A stretch of DNA of 41,368 nt from Prevotella sp. (GTDB lineage Bacteria > Bacteroidota > Bacteroidia > Bacteroidales > Bacteroidaceae), in assembly GCA_017545045.1 (NCBI GenBank), contig JAFYDA010000027.1:1-41368 (forward strand). Reading direction: 5' to 3'. The notes below the pieces were generated by a model. That model was not told the DNA's origin and ran no database searches. It saw only the letters and a list, made by a program, of their open reading frames with translations. A program made the translations under genes and the position numbers. This document shows, piece by piece, positions 33,055 through 40,489 of the stretch (position 1 is the first letter of the stretch; each line of letters opens with the position of its first letter).

Positions 33055-35643
33055 ATGAAGAGATTTTTCCTTTTCTGCGCCATGCTCAGCTCATTGCTGA
33101 CCATGAATGCACAGAACACTGCCAGTGTAGTGGCCGACGAGGGGGCATGGTGCTGGTTCGCCGACCCACGTGCCCTGCATTATGAGAGCACCGCCGGCAC
33201 CGTCAACGCCACCTACATAGGCTATATCGACGTACACGGCAACGTGAAGGCCACGCAGTATGACTGGCTGCGGCAGCGCAAGACCGACGTGCTGGTGCGC
33301 AGCTACTTCCAGCCCGACGACCACAATAACCCCACATTCCTCGTGCTGCCCGACGAGCGCGTGATGATCTTCTACACCCGCCACACTGACGAGGCAAAGA
33401 TATGGTACCGCATCTCGAAGAAACCCGGCGACATCACCGACCTGGGCGAGGAGAAATATCTGGCCACGGCCAACAACACCACCTATCCCTCGCCCTTCAT
33501 CCTCAGCGACGACCCGCAGCACATTTACCTCTGCTGGAGGGGCATCAACTGGCATCCCACCATTGCACGCCTGACCATGCCCGACGCGCAAGACAACTGC
33601 CAGTTCGACTTCAGCCCGAAGCAGATCGTGCAGAGTACCGGTGCACGGCCCTACGCCAAGTACCAAAGCAACGGCAAGGACAAGATTTATGTGAGCTACA
33701 CCACCGGCCATCCCGACAACGAGCAGCCCGACTGGCTCTACTTCAACGTCATCGACATCAACCAGGGCCACGGCCCAGTGCTGCGCGACCTCAACGGCAA
33801 GCAGCTCTCGGTGATAGCCAACGGCGTGTTCAACGTCAACAAGACCGACAGCTACGCTAACCAGTACCCTGCCACCATCGTTGACAAGACGGCCAACATA
33901 CGCAACTGGGTGTGGCAGGTAACTTTGGATAAGCAGGAGCATCCCGTCATAGCCTATCCACACATCGACAATGCCAAGACCACCCACGTCTACTGGTATG
34001 CCCGGTGGAACGGCACGGCGTGGAAAAACACATGGGTGCAGTATGCAGGCCACGCCTTCCACCAGAACTGGAACCAGACGGAGCGCTGCTACAGCGGCGG
34101 CATGGCCATAGACCCCGACAACATCAACGACCTCTATCTCTCCATTCCCACCAAGAACGGACAGTACGACAAGGACGGCATCTACGAGATATGGAAATAC
34201 ACCATCGATGACGAGGGCAAGGTGGCCGGCTCGGAGCAGCTGACACACGACTCGCCCAAAAACAACGCTCGCCCCTTCGTCATTCCTGGCTCGAAGAACG
34301 CACCCCTGCGTGTGGCCTGGATGCAGGGTGACTATTACTACTGGATGGTGAACAAGAGCTACCCCCAAGGATACCCCACCAGCATTCTCTGTAACTACGA
34401 CTGGCAGGAGCAGCTGACGCCGGAGGAAGAGAGTGAGCGCACCAACTGCATCTGCTTAGGAGCGGGCAAGACGGTGACCATGGCTTTCGAGCTGGATGCA
34501 GACAAGTATGAGGGCACGCTCTTCACCGTAAATCACTATCAGAAGACCGACGGCGGACTTGTCTACAGCATCGGCGCCGCCGACCAGCGGCCGCAGCTAA
34601 GCATTGACGGCACCGTCTACAAAAGTCAGAACCGGCTGCTCACCAGCGACGACTGGGCCTACAGCAGCAACGGCACCAACGGCGACAACCACCCCACGAA
34701 GCTGAAGACGGTCATCATTACCCTGACATACGACGGACACACACTCATCGTCTACCGCAACGGCCTCGTAGACCAGGTTATCGAGACAGAGAACCTGCCT
34801 CTCGGGACGGTGGACACCCACGGCGAGGATGACGGGAATGGAACCTTTGTGAGTTTCACCCACAATTGCCTGCTGCTACGAGACTACTATGCCTGTGCAT
34901 CGCCACTCACCGTGCAGGCCATGGTGGAGCAGGCCAAGGCAGAAATTCAGGCACGACACAACCAGAACCTGCCCCGCGAGCTGCAGAACGCCGACTTTGA
35001 GGGCAGCTACGCACCCATGCAGGGCAGCGACGTGACCAGCGACCGCGCCATCTATGTGCCCGAAGGATGGACCATAGACTACACGTCGCGCAACGAGAAC
35101 GACCTGACGGCCCTGAAGAGCGGCGACCTCTATTTCGACCGCTTCTTCGGCTCGCGCCCCGCACCGTCGGCCGACAGCAGACAGACCTACTGGGTGCGCC
35201 AGAACTGGGGCACCAGCACCATCGCACTGCGACAGGAGCTGCTGCTGCCCGAAGGTGAGTACACACTGACAGCGCAGGTGTGGAAGAGCGGCCTGGGCGG
35301 CGATGCCTACGTCACTGTTGCAACGCAGGACGGAGCCACCGTCGCGGCACCCACGGTGGAGAACAAGGAGGCATGGCAGCAGATGGCACTCGAATTTGAG
35401 AGCAACGGCCACGCATCGACCACCATCACCCTCACGGCCACGCACAACAACAATGGCACGGAGAAAATCATCGGCTTCGACAATGTGGTGCTAACACGCA
35501 AGGAGACCAATGGCATACAGACCAACAGCCACCAACACGTCGGCAGCGGCACCTACACCGACCTACAGGGACGCCAGGTAAGCCAGGCTGCCGCTGCTCA
35601 CGGCATCTACATCAGCCAGGGACGCAAGATGGTGGTGCGATAG
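33055..35643 (+). CDS. Secreted BNR-4 repeat protein, probable polysaccharide-active enzyme
   Basis: An 862-residue exported protein. A signal peptide (MKRFFLFCAMLSSLLTMNAQ) precedes a BNR-4-type beta-propeller (about 25-455) with GAWCWFADPRALHYE, PSPFILSDDPQHIYLCWRG and HNNPTFLVLPDERVMIFYTRH. A LamG/concanavalin-like segment (about 470-625) and a galactose-binding-like beta-sandwich (about 640-820) follow, with a tail ending GIYISQGRKMVVR. BNR-4 proteins include polysaccharide lyases and related carbohydrate-active enzymes. I cannot assign the substrate or confirm catalytic residues. The gene is more GC-rich than upstream neighbours and has no CAZyme neighbours on this side. It follows repeat array 3. 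Confidence 0.85.
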   Translation: MKRFFLFCAMLSSLLTMNAQNTASVVADEGAWCWFADPRALHYESTAGTVNATYIGYIDVHGNVKATQYDWLRQRKTDVLVRSYFQPDDHNNPTFLVLPDERVMIFYTRHTDEAKIWYRISKKPGDITDLGEEKYLATANNTTYPSPFILSDDPQHIYLCWRGINWHPTIARLTMPDAQDNCQFDFSPKQIVQSTGARPYAKYQSNGKDKIYVSYTTGHPDNEQPDWLYFNVIDINQGHGPVLRDLNGKQLSVIANGVFNVNKTDSYANQYPATIVDKTANIRNWVWQVTLDKQEHPVIAYPHIDNAKTTHVYWYARWNGTAWKNTWVQYAGHAFHQNWNQTERCYSGGMAIDPDNINDLYLSIPTKNGQYDKDGIYEIWKYTIDDEGKVAGSEQLTHDSPKNNARPFVIPGSKNAPLRVAWMQGDYYYWMVNKSYPQGYPTSILCNYDWQEQLTPEEESERTNCICLGAGKTVTMAFELDADKYEGTLFTVNHYQKTDGGLVYSIGAADQRPQLSIDGTVYKSQNRLLTSDDWAYSSNGTNGDNHPTKLKTVIITLTYDGHTLIVYRNGLVDQVIETENLPLGTVDTHGEDDGNGTFVSFTHNCLLLRDYYACASPLTVQAMVEQAKAEIQARHNQNLPRELQNADFEGSYAPMQGSDVTSDRAIYVPEGWTIDYTSRNENDLTALKSGDLYFDRFFGSRPAPSADSRQTYWVRQNWGTSTIALRQELLLPEGEYTLTAQVWKSGLGGDAYVTVATQDGATVAAPTVENKEAWQQMALEFESNGHASTTITLTATHNNNGTEKIIGFDNVVLTRKETNGIQTNSHQHVGSGTYTDLQGRQVSQAAAAHGIYISQGRKMVVR

Positions 35644-35684
35644 GAGGCCATAGCCATCGTGGAAAAAAGTTTTCGGGACTTTTA

Positions 35685-35715
35685 TCTGTTTTTGGAAAAC
35701 TTTTTGCTACCTTTG
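35685..35715 (+). promoter_or_regulatory. Promoter of the DMT transporter gene
   Basis: The -7 box TACCTTTG at 35708-35715 is clear. The best -33 candidate is TCTG at 35685-35688, 19 bases upstream. The leader to the ATG at 35742 would be about 20 bases. Confidence 0.6.
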
Positions 35716-35741
35716 CACCCGTTTTCAACCGTAACAAAAAA

Positions 35742-36671
35742 ATGGAAAATTCGAAACTACAGGCCCACGGAGCCATCCTGGCGGCCAACACCATCTTCGG
35801 GCTGGGAGTGCCCGTCACCAAACTGCTGCTCGACGAATGGGTGTCACCCATGACCTACATGGCCACACGAAGCCTCGGCGCTGCCATCGTGTTCTGGATC
35901 ATAGCCTCGCTGATGAAGCCGGAAAGGGTGGAGCGACGCGACCTGATGGTCATCATGGCGGGGGGACTCATGGGCTTCGTGGTGTCGCAGACGCTGACGG
36001 CGTGGGCGCTGAACTATACAAGCCCCGTGTACTTCTCGCTGATAGCCACGCTGACACCGGTAGCGGTGATGCTGATGGCGGCTCTGTTTATCGGAGAGCG
36101 CATCACGGGCGTCAAGTTCCTGGGCGTGATGCTGGGCATCGGCGGCGCCGTGCTAATGGTAGTCATGGGACAGACATCGGGAACGGGCAGCAACGACCTG
36201 TTGGGCATCGCGCTGGCCATCCTGAGCGTGATGACATGGGCCGTCTACATGATTATCACACGAAAAGTGGCGACGAAGTACCAGCCTGTGACGCAGATGA
36301 AGTACGTGTTCCTCGTCTCGGCCGTGGTCACCGTGCCTCTGGCATGGCCGGAGCTTGCCGACCAGCGTCTTTACAGCGCGGCGACATTCGGATGGGACGG
36401 GGCGATAGAGATGGCGTTCATCGTGCTGGCGGCTACGGTGCTCGGTTTCTTCCTCATCCCCTACGCCATGAAGTTCCTGAGTGCCACTACGGTGTCCGTC
36501 TACACCAACCTGCAGCCTATGGTGGCCTCGTTCGTGGCCATTGCCATCGGTCAGGACATCATGACGTGGGACAAGCCCATGGCGGCCATACTGGTGCTGC
36601 TCAGTGCCTATATCGTGACTGTGGCTACCAGCGGTGAGAAAAGCAAGAAAACGACTGAAACAGCAAATTAA
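35742..36671 (+). CDS. EamA/DMT superfamily membrane transporter
   Basis: A 309-residue inner-membrane protein with about ten hydrophobic helices in two EamA repeats (about 8-140 and 150-295). It has typical features such as the glycine-rich first helix (AAILAANTIFGLGVPVTKLL) and GERITGVKFLGVMLGIGGAVL at the end of the first repeat. DMT carriers export or import small metabolites (amino acids, nucleotide precursors, others). The substrate cannot be read from sequence. It has its own promoter and is followed by a separate promoter for the ThiE-like gene. Confidence 0.9.
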   Translation: MENSKLQAHGAILAANTIFGLGVPVTKLLLDEWVSPMTYMATRSLGAAIVFWIIASLMKPERVERRDLMVIMAGGLMGFVVSQTLTAWALNYTSPVYFSLIATLTPVAVMLMAALFIGERITGVKFLGVMLGIGGAVLMVVMGQTSGTGSNDLLGIALAILSVMTWAVYMIITRKVATKYQPVTQMKYVFLVSAVVTVPLAWPELADQRLYSAATFGWDGAIEMAFIVLAATVLGFFLIPYAMKFLSATTVSVYTNLQPMVASFVAIAIGQDIMTWDKPMAAILVLLSAYIVTVATSGEKSKKTTETAN

Positions 36672-36683
36672 AACAAAAATAAT

Positions 36684-36714
36684 TTTGAGGTATAGCAAAA
36701 AAATGCTATCTTTG
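36684..36714 (+). promoter_or_regulatory. Promoter of the ThiE-like/prs genes (TTTG-N19-TATCTTTG)
   Basis: TTTG (36684-36687) and TATCTTTG (36707-36714) are separated by 19 bases. The ATG at 36742 is about 27 bases downstream. It probably also serves prs and the following lipoprotein, which come after gaps of only a few bases. Confidence 0.85.
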
Positions 36715-36741
36715 CAGTTGTAAAAGTGACTGACTCACCCC

Positions 36742-37350
36742 ATGAAGCTCATCATCATGACCAAATCCACGTTCTTCGTGGAAGAAGACAAGATACTGAC
36801 CACGCTCTTTGAGGCGGGGATGGACAGTCTGCACCTCTACAAGCCGGGGGCTGAACCCGTCTACTCAGAACGTCTGCTGACGTTGCTGCCCGACGACTAC
36901 TACAGGAGGATAACCGTGCACGACCACTTCTACCTGAAAGAGGAATTCAAGCTGAAGGGCATACACCTGAACGACTGCCGGGCAAAACTGCCCGAAGGAT
37001 ACCGCGGCAACGTCAGCCGCACCTGCCACTGCACGGGGGAGCTGAAGGACGCCAAGAAACGGTCGGACTACGTATTCCTGAAAACGCTCTTCGACAGCCA
37101 GAGCAATCCCAACGACAAGGCGACGCTCGACATCGAGGAACTCAGAAGCGCCGCAAGGCAGGGGCTGATAGACAAAAGGGTGTACGCCATGGGGGGCATG
37201 AACCTCGACAACATCAGCGTAGTCAAGGACTTGGGGTTCGGAGGCGTGGTCATCTGCGGCGACCTGTGGAACCGCTTCAACATCACCAGCGGACTGGACT
37301 ACAAGGAGCTTATCAGCCACTTTGAGAAACTGAGAAAAGCCGTAGGGTGA
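36742..37350 (+). CDS. ThiE/TenI-like TIM-barrel protein
   Basis: A 202-residue protein annotated in relatives as thiamine-phosphate synthase. Family features seen are SLHLYKP (at the place of the ThiE LR-K strand), LKGIHLND, YAMGGMN and the phosphate-binding-like GFGGVVICGDLW. The position where ThiE usually has LReK is LYKP, and the usual ND before the second strand is VHD, so the pyrophosphate/thiazole site is altered. No other thi gene or TPP riboswitch is in the window. Instead it heads a unit with prs, three bases or more upstream of it. A genuine ThiE activity is therefore uncertain. TenI-like or unknown phosphate-ester chemistry is possible. Confidence 0.75.
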   Translation: MKLIIMTKSTFFVEEDKILTTLFEAGMDSLHLYKPGAEPVYSERLLTLLPDDYYRRITVHDHFYLKEEFKLKGIHLNDCRAKLPEGYRGNVSRTCHCTGELKDAKKRSDYVFLKTLFDSQSNPNDKATLDIEELRSAARQGLIDKRVYAMGGMNLDNISVVKDLGFGGVVICGDLWNRFNITSGLDYKELISHFEKLRKAVG

Positions 37351-37389
37351 AAAATGAAAAAGACAACCGTCATAAGTCAAATAGCAAAT

Positions 37390-38322
37390 ATGGAAAACTC
37401 GTACATGGTCTTCTCAGGGACAGCCACCAGATACCTCGCAGAGAGGATCTGTGCCAGCTTGGGCTGCCCCTTAGGCCAACTTCTGATCACCAAATTCTCC
37501 GACGGCGAGTTTGCCGTCAGTTACGAAGAGTCGATTCGCGGACGCGACATCTTCCTGGTTCAAAGCACCTTTCCCACCAGCGACAACCTTATGGAGTTGT
37601 TGCTGATGATCGACGCTGCCAAGCGCGCATCGGCACGGACCATCAACGCCGTCATCCCCTACTTCGGATGGGCACGACAGGACCGTAAGGACAAGCCGCG
37701 TGTCAGCATCGGTGCCAAGCTGGTGGCCGACCTGCTGTCAGTGGCTGGCGTCAACCGCGTCATCACGATGGACCTGCACGCTGACCAGATACAGGGATTC
37801 TTCGACGTACCCGTTGACCACCTCTATGCCTCGGGCGTCATACTGCCATATCTGCAGAGCCTGCACTTGGAAGACCTTGTCATTGCGTCGCCCGACGTGG
37901 GCGGCTCGAAGCGAGCCAACACCTATGCCAAGTTCCTGGGATGTCCGCTCGTGCTCTGCAACAAGACGCGTGCAAGGGCCAACGTTGTGGCCACCATGCA
38001 GATTATCGGCGACGTGGAGGGCAAGAACGTGGTCATTGTCGACGACATGGTCGACACGGCCGGCACCATCACAAAGGCGGCCGACCTCATGAAGGAGGCA
38101 GGCGCCAAGACCGTACGCGCCTGTGCCAGCCACTGCGTCATGAGCGGTCCTGCCAGCGACCGTGTGCAGGCATCGGCACTTGAGGAGATAGTGTTCACCG
38201 ACTCCATCCCCTACACCCAGCGCTGTTCCAAGGTGAAGCAGCTGTCGGTGGCCGACATGTTTGCAGAGGCCATCCGCCGTGTCATCAACAACGAAAGCAT
38301 CAGCAACCTGTACATTGTATAA
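37390..38322 (+). CDS. prs: Ribose-phosphate pyrophosphokinase
   Basis: Makes PRPP from ribose 5-phosphate and ATP for nucleotide, His, Trp and NAD synthesis. Conserved stretches include FSDGEFAVSYEESIRG, WARQDRKDKPRVSIGAKLV, MDLHADQIQGFFD, SPDVGGSKRANTYAK and the PRPP-binding VVIVDDMVDTAGTI. Starting at ATG 37390 gives 310 residues, the usual family length. An in-frame ATG at 37354, three bases after the preceding stop, would add 12 residues without family similarity and remains possible. A lipoprotein gene follows after 3 bases. Confidence 0.96.
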   Translation: MENSYMVFSGTATRYLAERICASLGCPLGQLLITKFSDGEFAVSYEESIRGRDIFLVQSTFPTSDNLMELLLMIDAAKRASARTINAVIPYFGWARQDRKDKPRVSIGAKLVADLLSVAGVNRVITMDLHADQIQGFFDVPVDHLYASGVILPYLQSLHLEDLVIASPDVGGSKRANTYAKFLGCPLVLCNKTRARANVVATMQIIGDVEGKNVVIVDDMVDTAGTITKAADLMKEAGAKTVRACASHCVMSGPASDRVQASALEEIVFTDSIPYTQRCSKVKQLSVADMFAEAIRRVINNESISNLYIV

Positions 38323-38325
38323 GGA

Positions 38326-38868
38326 ATGAAGAAAACGTTTCTCGGACTGGCAATAGCAGGCCTCGCGTTGGCTGCATGCCAGTCCGATACCTATTATATA
38401 AAGGGGGAGGCGCACGGCATCGGCGACGGCACCGTGCTCTATCTATCCACAGACCTTCAGGGTCACAGCCGCCCTGCCGACTCCATCATCGTCAGCAACG
38501 GCAAATTTGCATACCGCGGAACGACCGATGCCGACAGCGTCTGGAGGCTGTACACCCCTACCCTGCCCGAAGCCTTCGTCTACTTTTTTGCCGAACCCAG
38601 AAATGTCTATATTGAGTTATACAACAAGGCAGCCCGTTCGCGGGTGTCGGGAACGAAGACTAACAACGAATGGCAGGCTCTGAACGACACCGTTGCCAAA
38701 TACGACCGCTATATGCGCAAGGTCGTCGGCAACGACAGTCTCAGTGTGAAACAAAAATCAATTGAGATGAATCGGCTCTATACCATTCTCGACGATTGCA
38801 TCAGGCAGACTGCCCGTCGCAACAGCGACAACGTATTAGGCCGGTTCATCTCAACCCATTACGAATAA
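38326..38868 (+). CDS. Lipoprotein with DUF4369-like domain
   Basis: A 180-residue predicted lipoprotein with lipobox LALAAC and lipidation at C18. The following region (YYIKGEAHGIGDGTVLYLS..., DSIIVSNGKFAYRG, PEAFVYFFAEPRNVYIEL) has the beta-rich pattern of DUF4369. That domain usually precedes a thioredoxin-like domain in Bacteroidota lipoproteins. Here the protein ends after a short helical segment (NNEWQALNDTVAKYDRYM...), with no CxxC thioredoxin motif, so it is a short member. Function unknown. It lies 3 bases after prs and probably shares its transcript, converging on the gene at 38882. Confidence 0.85.
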   Translation: MKKTFLGLAIAGLALAACQSDTYYIKGEAHGIGDGTVLYLSTDLQGHSRPADSIIVSNGKFAYRGTTDADSVWRLYTPTLPEAFVYFFAEPRNVYIELYNKAARSRVSGTKTNNEWQALNDTVAKYDRYMRKVVGNDSLSVKQKSIEMNRLYTILDDCIRQTARRNSDNVLGRFISTHYE

Positions 38869-38881
38869 AAATCAGCTTTTC

Positions 38882-39301
38882 TTATTTGGCCTTCTTGGCG
38901 GCCTTGGCTGCTTTCTCGGCAGCTTTCTCGGCAGCAAGCTTGGCTTTGGCAGCCTTCACCTGAAGCTTTGTGTCGCTAGGGTTGGCGGCAGAATTCTCAG
39001 CGGCCTTGGCAGCTTTCTCGGCAGCCTTCTCAGCATTCTTACGAGCTTTCTCGGCTTTCTCCACGAGCTTGGCACGCTTCTCGGCCTCCTTCTGCTTCTT
39101 CTTGGCAGCGGCCTCCTTCTTCTTCTGAGCCTTCTCACGATCCTTCACTTCCTTAGCAGCTTTCTTGGCTGCCTTGTCAGCATCTTTCTGAAGTTTCAGT
39201 TCAGCCTGCTGCTCCGGTGTCAGCACATCCTGTGCCTGCACCGTCTGCGCACCCATCAGCATGCTGACAGTCAGCGCAATCGTCATAAAGAATTTCTTCA
39301 T
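38882..39301 (-). CDS. Secreted Lys/Ala/Glu-rich coiled-coil protein
   Basis: A 139-residue protein. A signal peptide (MKKFFMTIALTVSMLMGAQTVQA) is followed by almost pure K/A/E helix with repeated AEKAAEKAAKAA and KAAKEVK-like blocks. It resembles TolA-like or periplasmic spacer helices in composition only. Low complexity prevents a homology-based call. It starts 24 bases after the tRNA-Ser 3' end on the same strand, with no promoter box between them, so it may be transcribed with the tRNA. The stop converges on the upstream lipoprotein with about 13 bases between. Confidence 0.7.
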   Translation of the reverse strand: MKKFFMTIALTVSMLMGAQTVQAQDVLTPEQQAELKLQKDADKAAKKAAKEVKDREKAQKKKEAAAKKKQKEAEKRAKLVEKAEKARKNAEKAAEKAAKAAENSAANPSDTKLQVKAAKAKLAAEKAAEKAAKAAKKAK

Positions 39302-39325
39302 CGCTTTTCTTATTTAAATTAAGAG

Positions 39326-39413
39326 CGGAGAGAACAGGATTCGAACCTGCGAGCCGGTTTTGCCGGCTACACGCTTTCCAGGCGTGCCTCTTCAACCACT
39401 CGAGCACCTCTCC
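39326..39413 (-). tRNA. tRNA-Ser (anticodon GGA)
   Basis: The minus strand folds as a class II tRNA: acceptor GGAGAGG pairing with the 3' end, a long variable arm (TAGCCGGCAAAACCGGCTC), T arm CAGG-TTCGAAT-CCTG, and anticodon stem CACGC/GCGTG with loop CTGGAAA (anticodon GGA). The discriminator base is G, as usual for Ser. A -7 box TACCTTTG lies upstream at 39431-39438. Confidence 0.95.
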
Positions 39414-39430
39414 TTTTTGCTAAGCGGATG

Positions 39431-39438
39431 CAAAGGTA
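39431..39438 (-). promoter_or_regulatory. -7 box TACCTTTG upstream of tRNA-Ser
   Basis: A TAnnTTTG match on the minus strand, 18 bases before the tRNA 5' end. A clear -33 TTTG at normal spacing is not seen. Confidence 0.6.
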
Positions 39439-39490
39439 ACATTTTTAAGTGAAAAGTGAAAAACGAAAACCGAAAAATTAATATTCTTTA

Positions 39491-40264
39491 TCATTTCACA
39501 CCAAAGACACGGGCTACAGCGGCATTGGTGGCGTCAGCTACCGTCTGCTCCGTCACACCGTAAGCGGCAGCGAGCTTCTGAAGCACGTAAAGAGTGAAAG
39601 CAGGCTCGTTGCGCTGACCGCGCATGGGAACGGGAGCCATGTAGGGAGCATCGGTCTCGATGACAATACGGTCTAAAGGCACCACCTGAGGCAACACTTC
39701 AGGCAAATGCGACTTCTTAAACGTCAATACGCCGCCTATGCCTAAGACAAAGCGGTCGAACTGCAACAATTGACGGGCCTCCACTTCGTTACCCGTGAAG
39801 CAATGGAACACCCCGCCAGGGAGTTGCTGCTCATACCTCTTTAATATAGCCACCATCTCGTTTTGAGCTTTCCTGCAGTGAATCATCAGCGGCAAACGCG
39901 TCTCAACCGACCACAGGACCTGCTGTTCAAAGGCTTCCAACTGCTCGTTCTCAAACTCCCGCGACCAATAGAAGTCAAGGCCTACCTCGCCTATGGCTAT
40001 AACGGCAGGCGTGAGACACGACTTAACGTCCTCCAGCTGTTGACGCCAGTCGCCCCGCACTTCCTCTGGATGCAAGCCCACCATGGGATAGCAAAAGCTG
40101 GGAAACTGACGGCAGAGCGCCGGAATCCGCAGGGATGACGCCAGATCGACGGCGGGAACAAACACCTTGTCGACACCGGCCTGCCTGGCCCGGTCGACAA
40201 CCGCCGCACGGTCGGCATCAAACTCCTCGCCGTCAAGATGACAATGTGTATCAATCCAATTCAT
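39491..40264 (-). CDS. tatD: TatD family metal-dependent hydrolase (DNase)
   Basis: A 257-residue amidohydrolase-like protein with the TatD metal ligands: DTHCHLDG at the N-terminus, GEVGLDFYW, LMIHCRKAQNE, FHCFTGN and IETDAPYMAP. Members act as 3'-5' exonucleases or D-aminoacyl-tRNA-related hydrolases; TatD is the conservative name. A longer ORF to 40396 includes a hydrophobic stretch but crosses the -7 box at 40300-40307, so it is not real. ATG 40264 gives the family length and a leader of about 30 bases, while ATG 40291 is too close to the transcription start. Confidence 0.92.
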   Translation of the reverse strand: MNWIDTHCHLDGEEFDADRAAVVDRARQAGVDKVFVPAVDLASSLRIPALCRQFPSFCYPMVGLHPEEVRGDWRQQLEDVKSCLTPAVIAIGEVGLDFYWSREFENEQLEAFEQQVLWSVETRLPLMIHCRKAQNEMVAILKRYEQQLPGGVFHCFTGNEVEARQLLQFDRFVLGIGGVLTFKKSHLPEVLPQVVPLDRIVIETDAPYMAPVPMRGQRNEPAFTLYVLQKLAAAYGVTEQTVADATNAAVARVFGVK

Positions 40265-40299
40265 GGTGCCACTGAAATATTGATTTTCCATTTGCTGCG

Positions 40300-40307
40300 C
40301 AAAGATA
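40300..40307 (-). promoter_or_regulatory. -7 box TATCTTTG for tatD
   Basis: A TAnnTTTG match on the minus strand about 36 bases before the preferred ATG. It decides the start codon choice of tatD. The -33 element is not clear. Confidence 0.6.
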
Positions 40308-40337
40308 AGTATAATTTTTTGAATTATTAGCACAATC

Positions 40338-40368
40338 AAACTGTTAAATAAACATAACAAAACAGTTT
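40338..40368. repeat. 8-bp inverted repeat between tatD and rpsA
   Basis: AAACTGTT (40338-40345) and AACAGTTT (40361-40368) are exact complements with a 15-base loop, followed on the plus strand by a short T run. A palindrome AAAACGTTTT lies at 40382-40391. Both fall between the divergent tatD and rpsA promoters and could be a regulatory or insulating element. Confidence 0.45.
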
Positions 40369-40406
40369 TTTCAACACCGAGAAAACGTTTTTTCACTGAA
40401 TATCAG

Positions 40407-40414
40407 TAACTTTG
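40407..40414 (+). promoter_or_regulatory. -7 box TAACTTTG for rpsA
   Basis: A TAnnTTTG match on the plus strand. The leader to the ATG at 40490 would be about 70 bases, longer than most in this window, leaving room for translational control of the ribosomal protein. Confidence 0.65.
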
Positions 40415-40489
40415 CAGCCGCTTTCCAAGAAAGCAGCAATTAACATAATGTCTAACTGTATTAATTCTTAAAAAAAACATTTCAAAATT

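Noticed and set aside
33091-34368. 425-codon open frame antisense to the BNR-4 gene
   Set aside because: Explained by G/C-rich third positions on the sense strand. The translation is low-complexity Val/Gly/His-rich with no signal or domain.
36672-36741. TPP riboswitch ahead of the ThiE-like gene
   Set aside because: The space between the promoter and start is only about 20-30 bases, too short for the element.
40265-40396. N-terminal extension of tatD with a hydrophobic segment (membrane-anchored TatD)
   Set aside because: The extension would be encoded across the TATCTTTG -7 box and the TatD motif starts right at the internal ATG.
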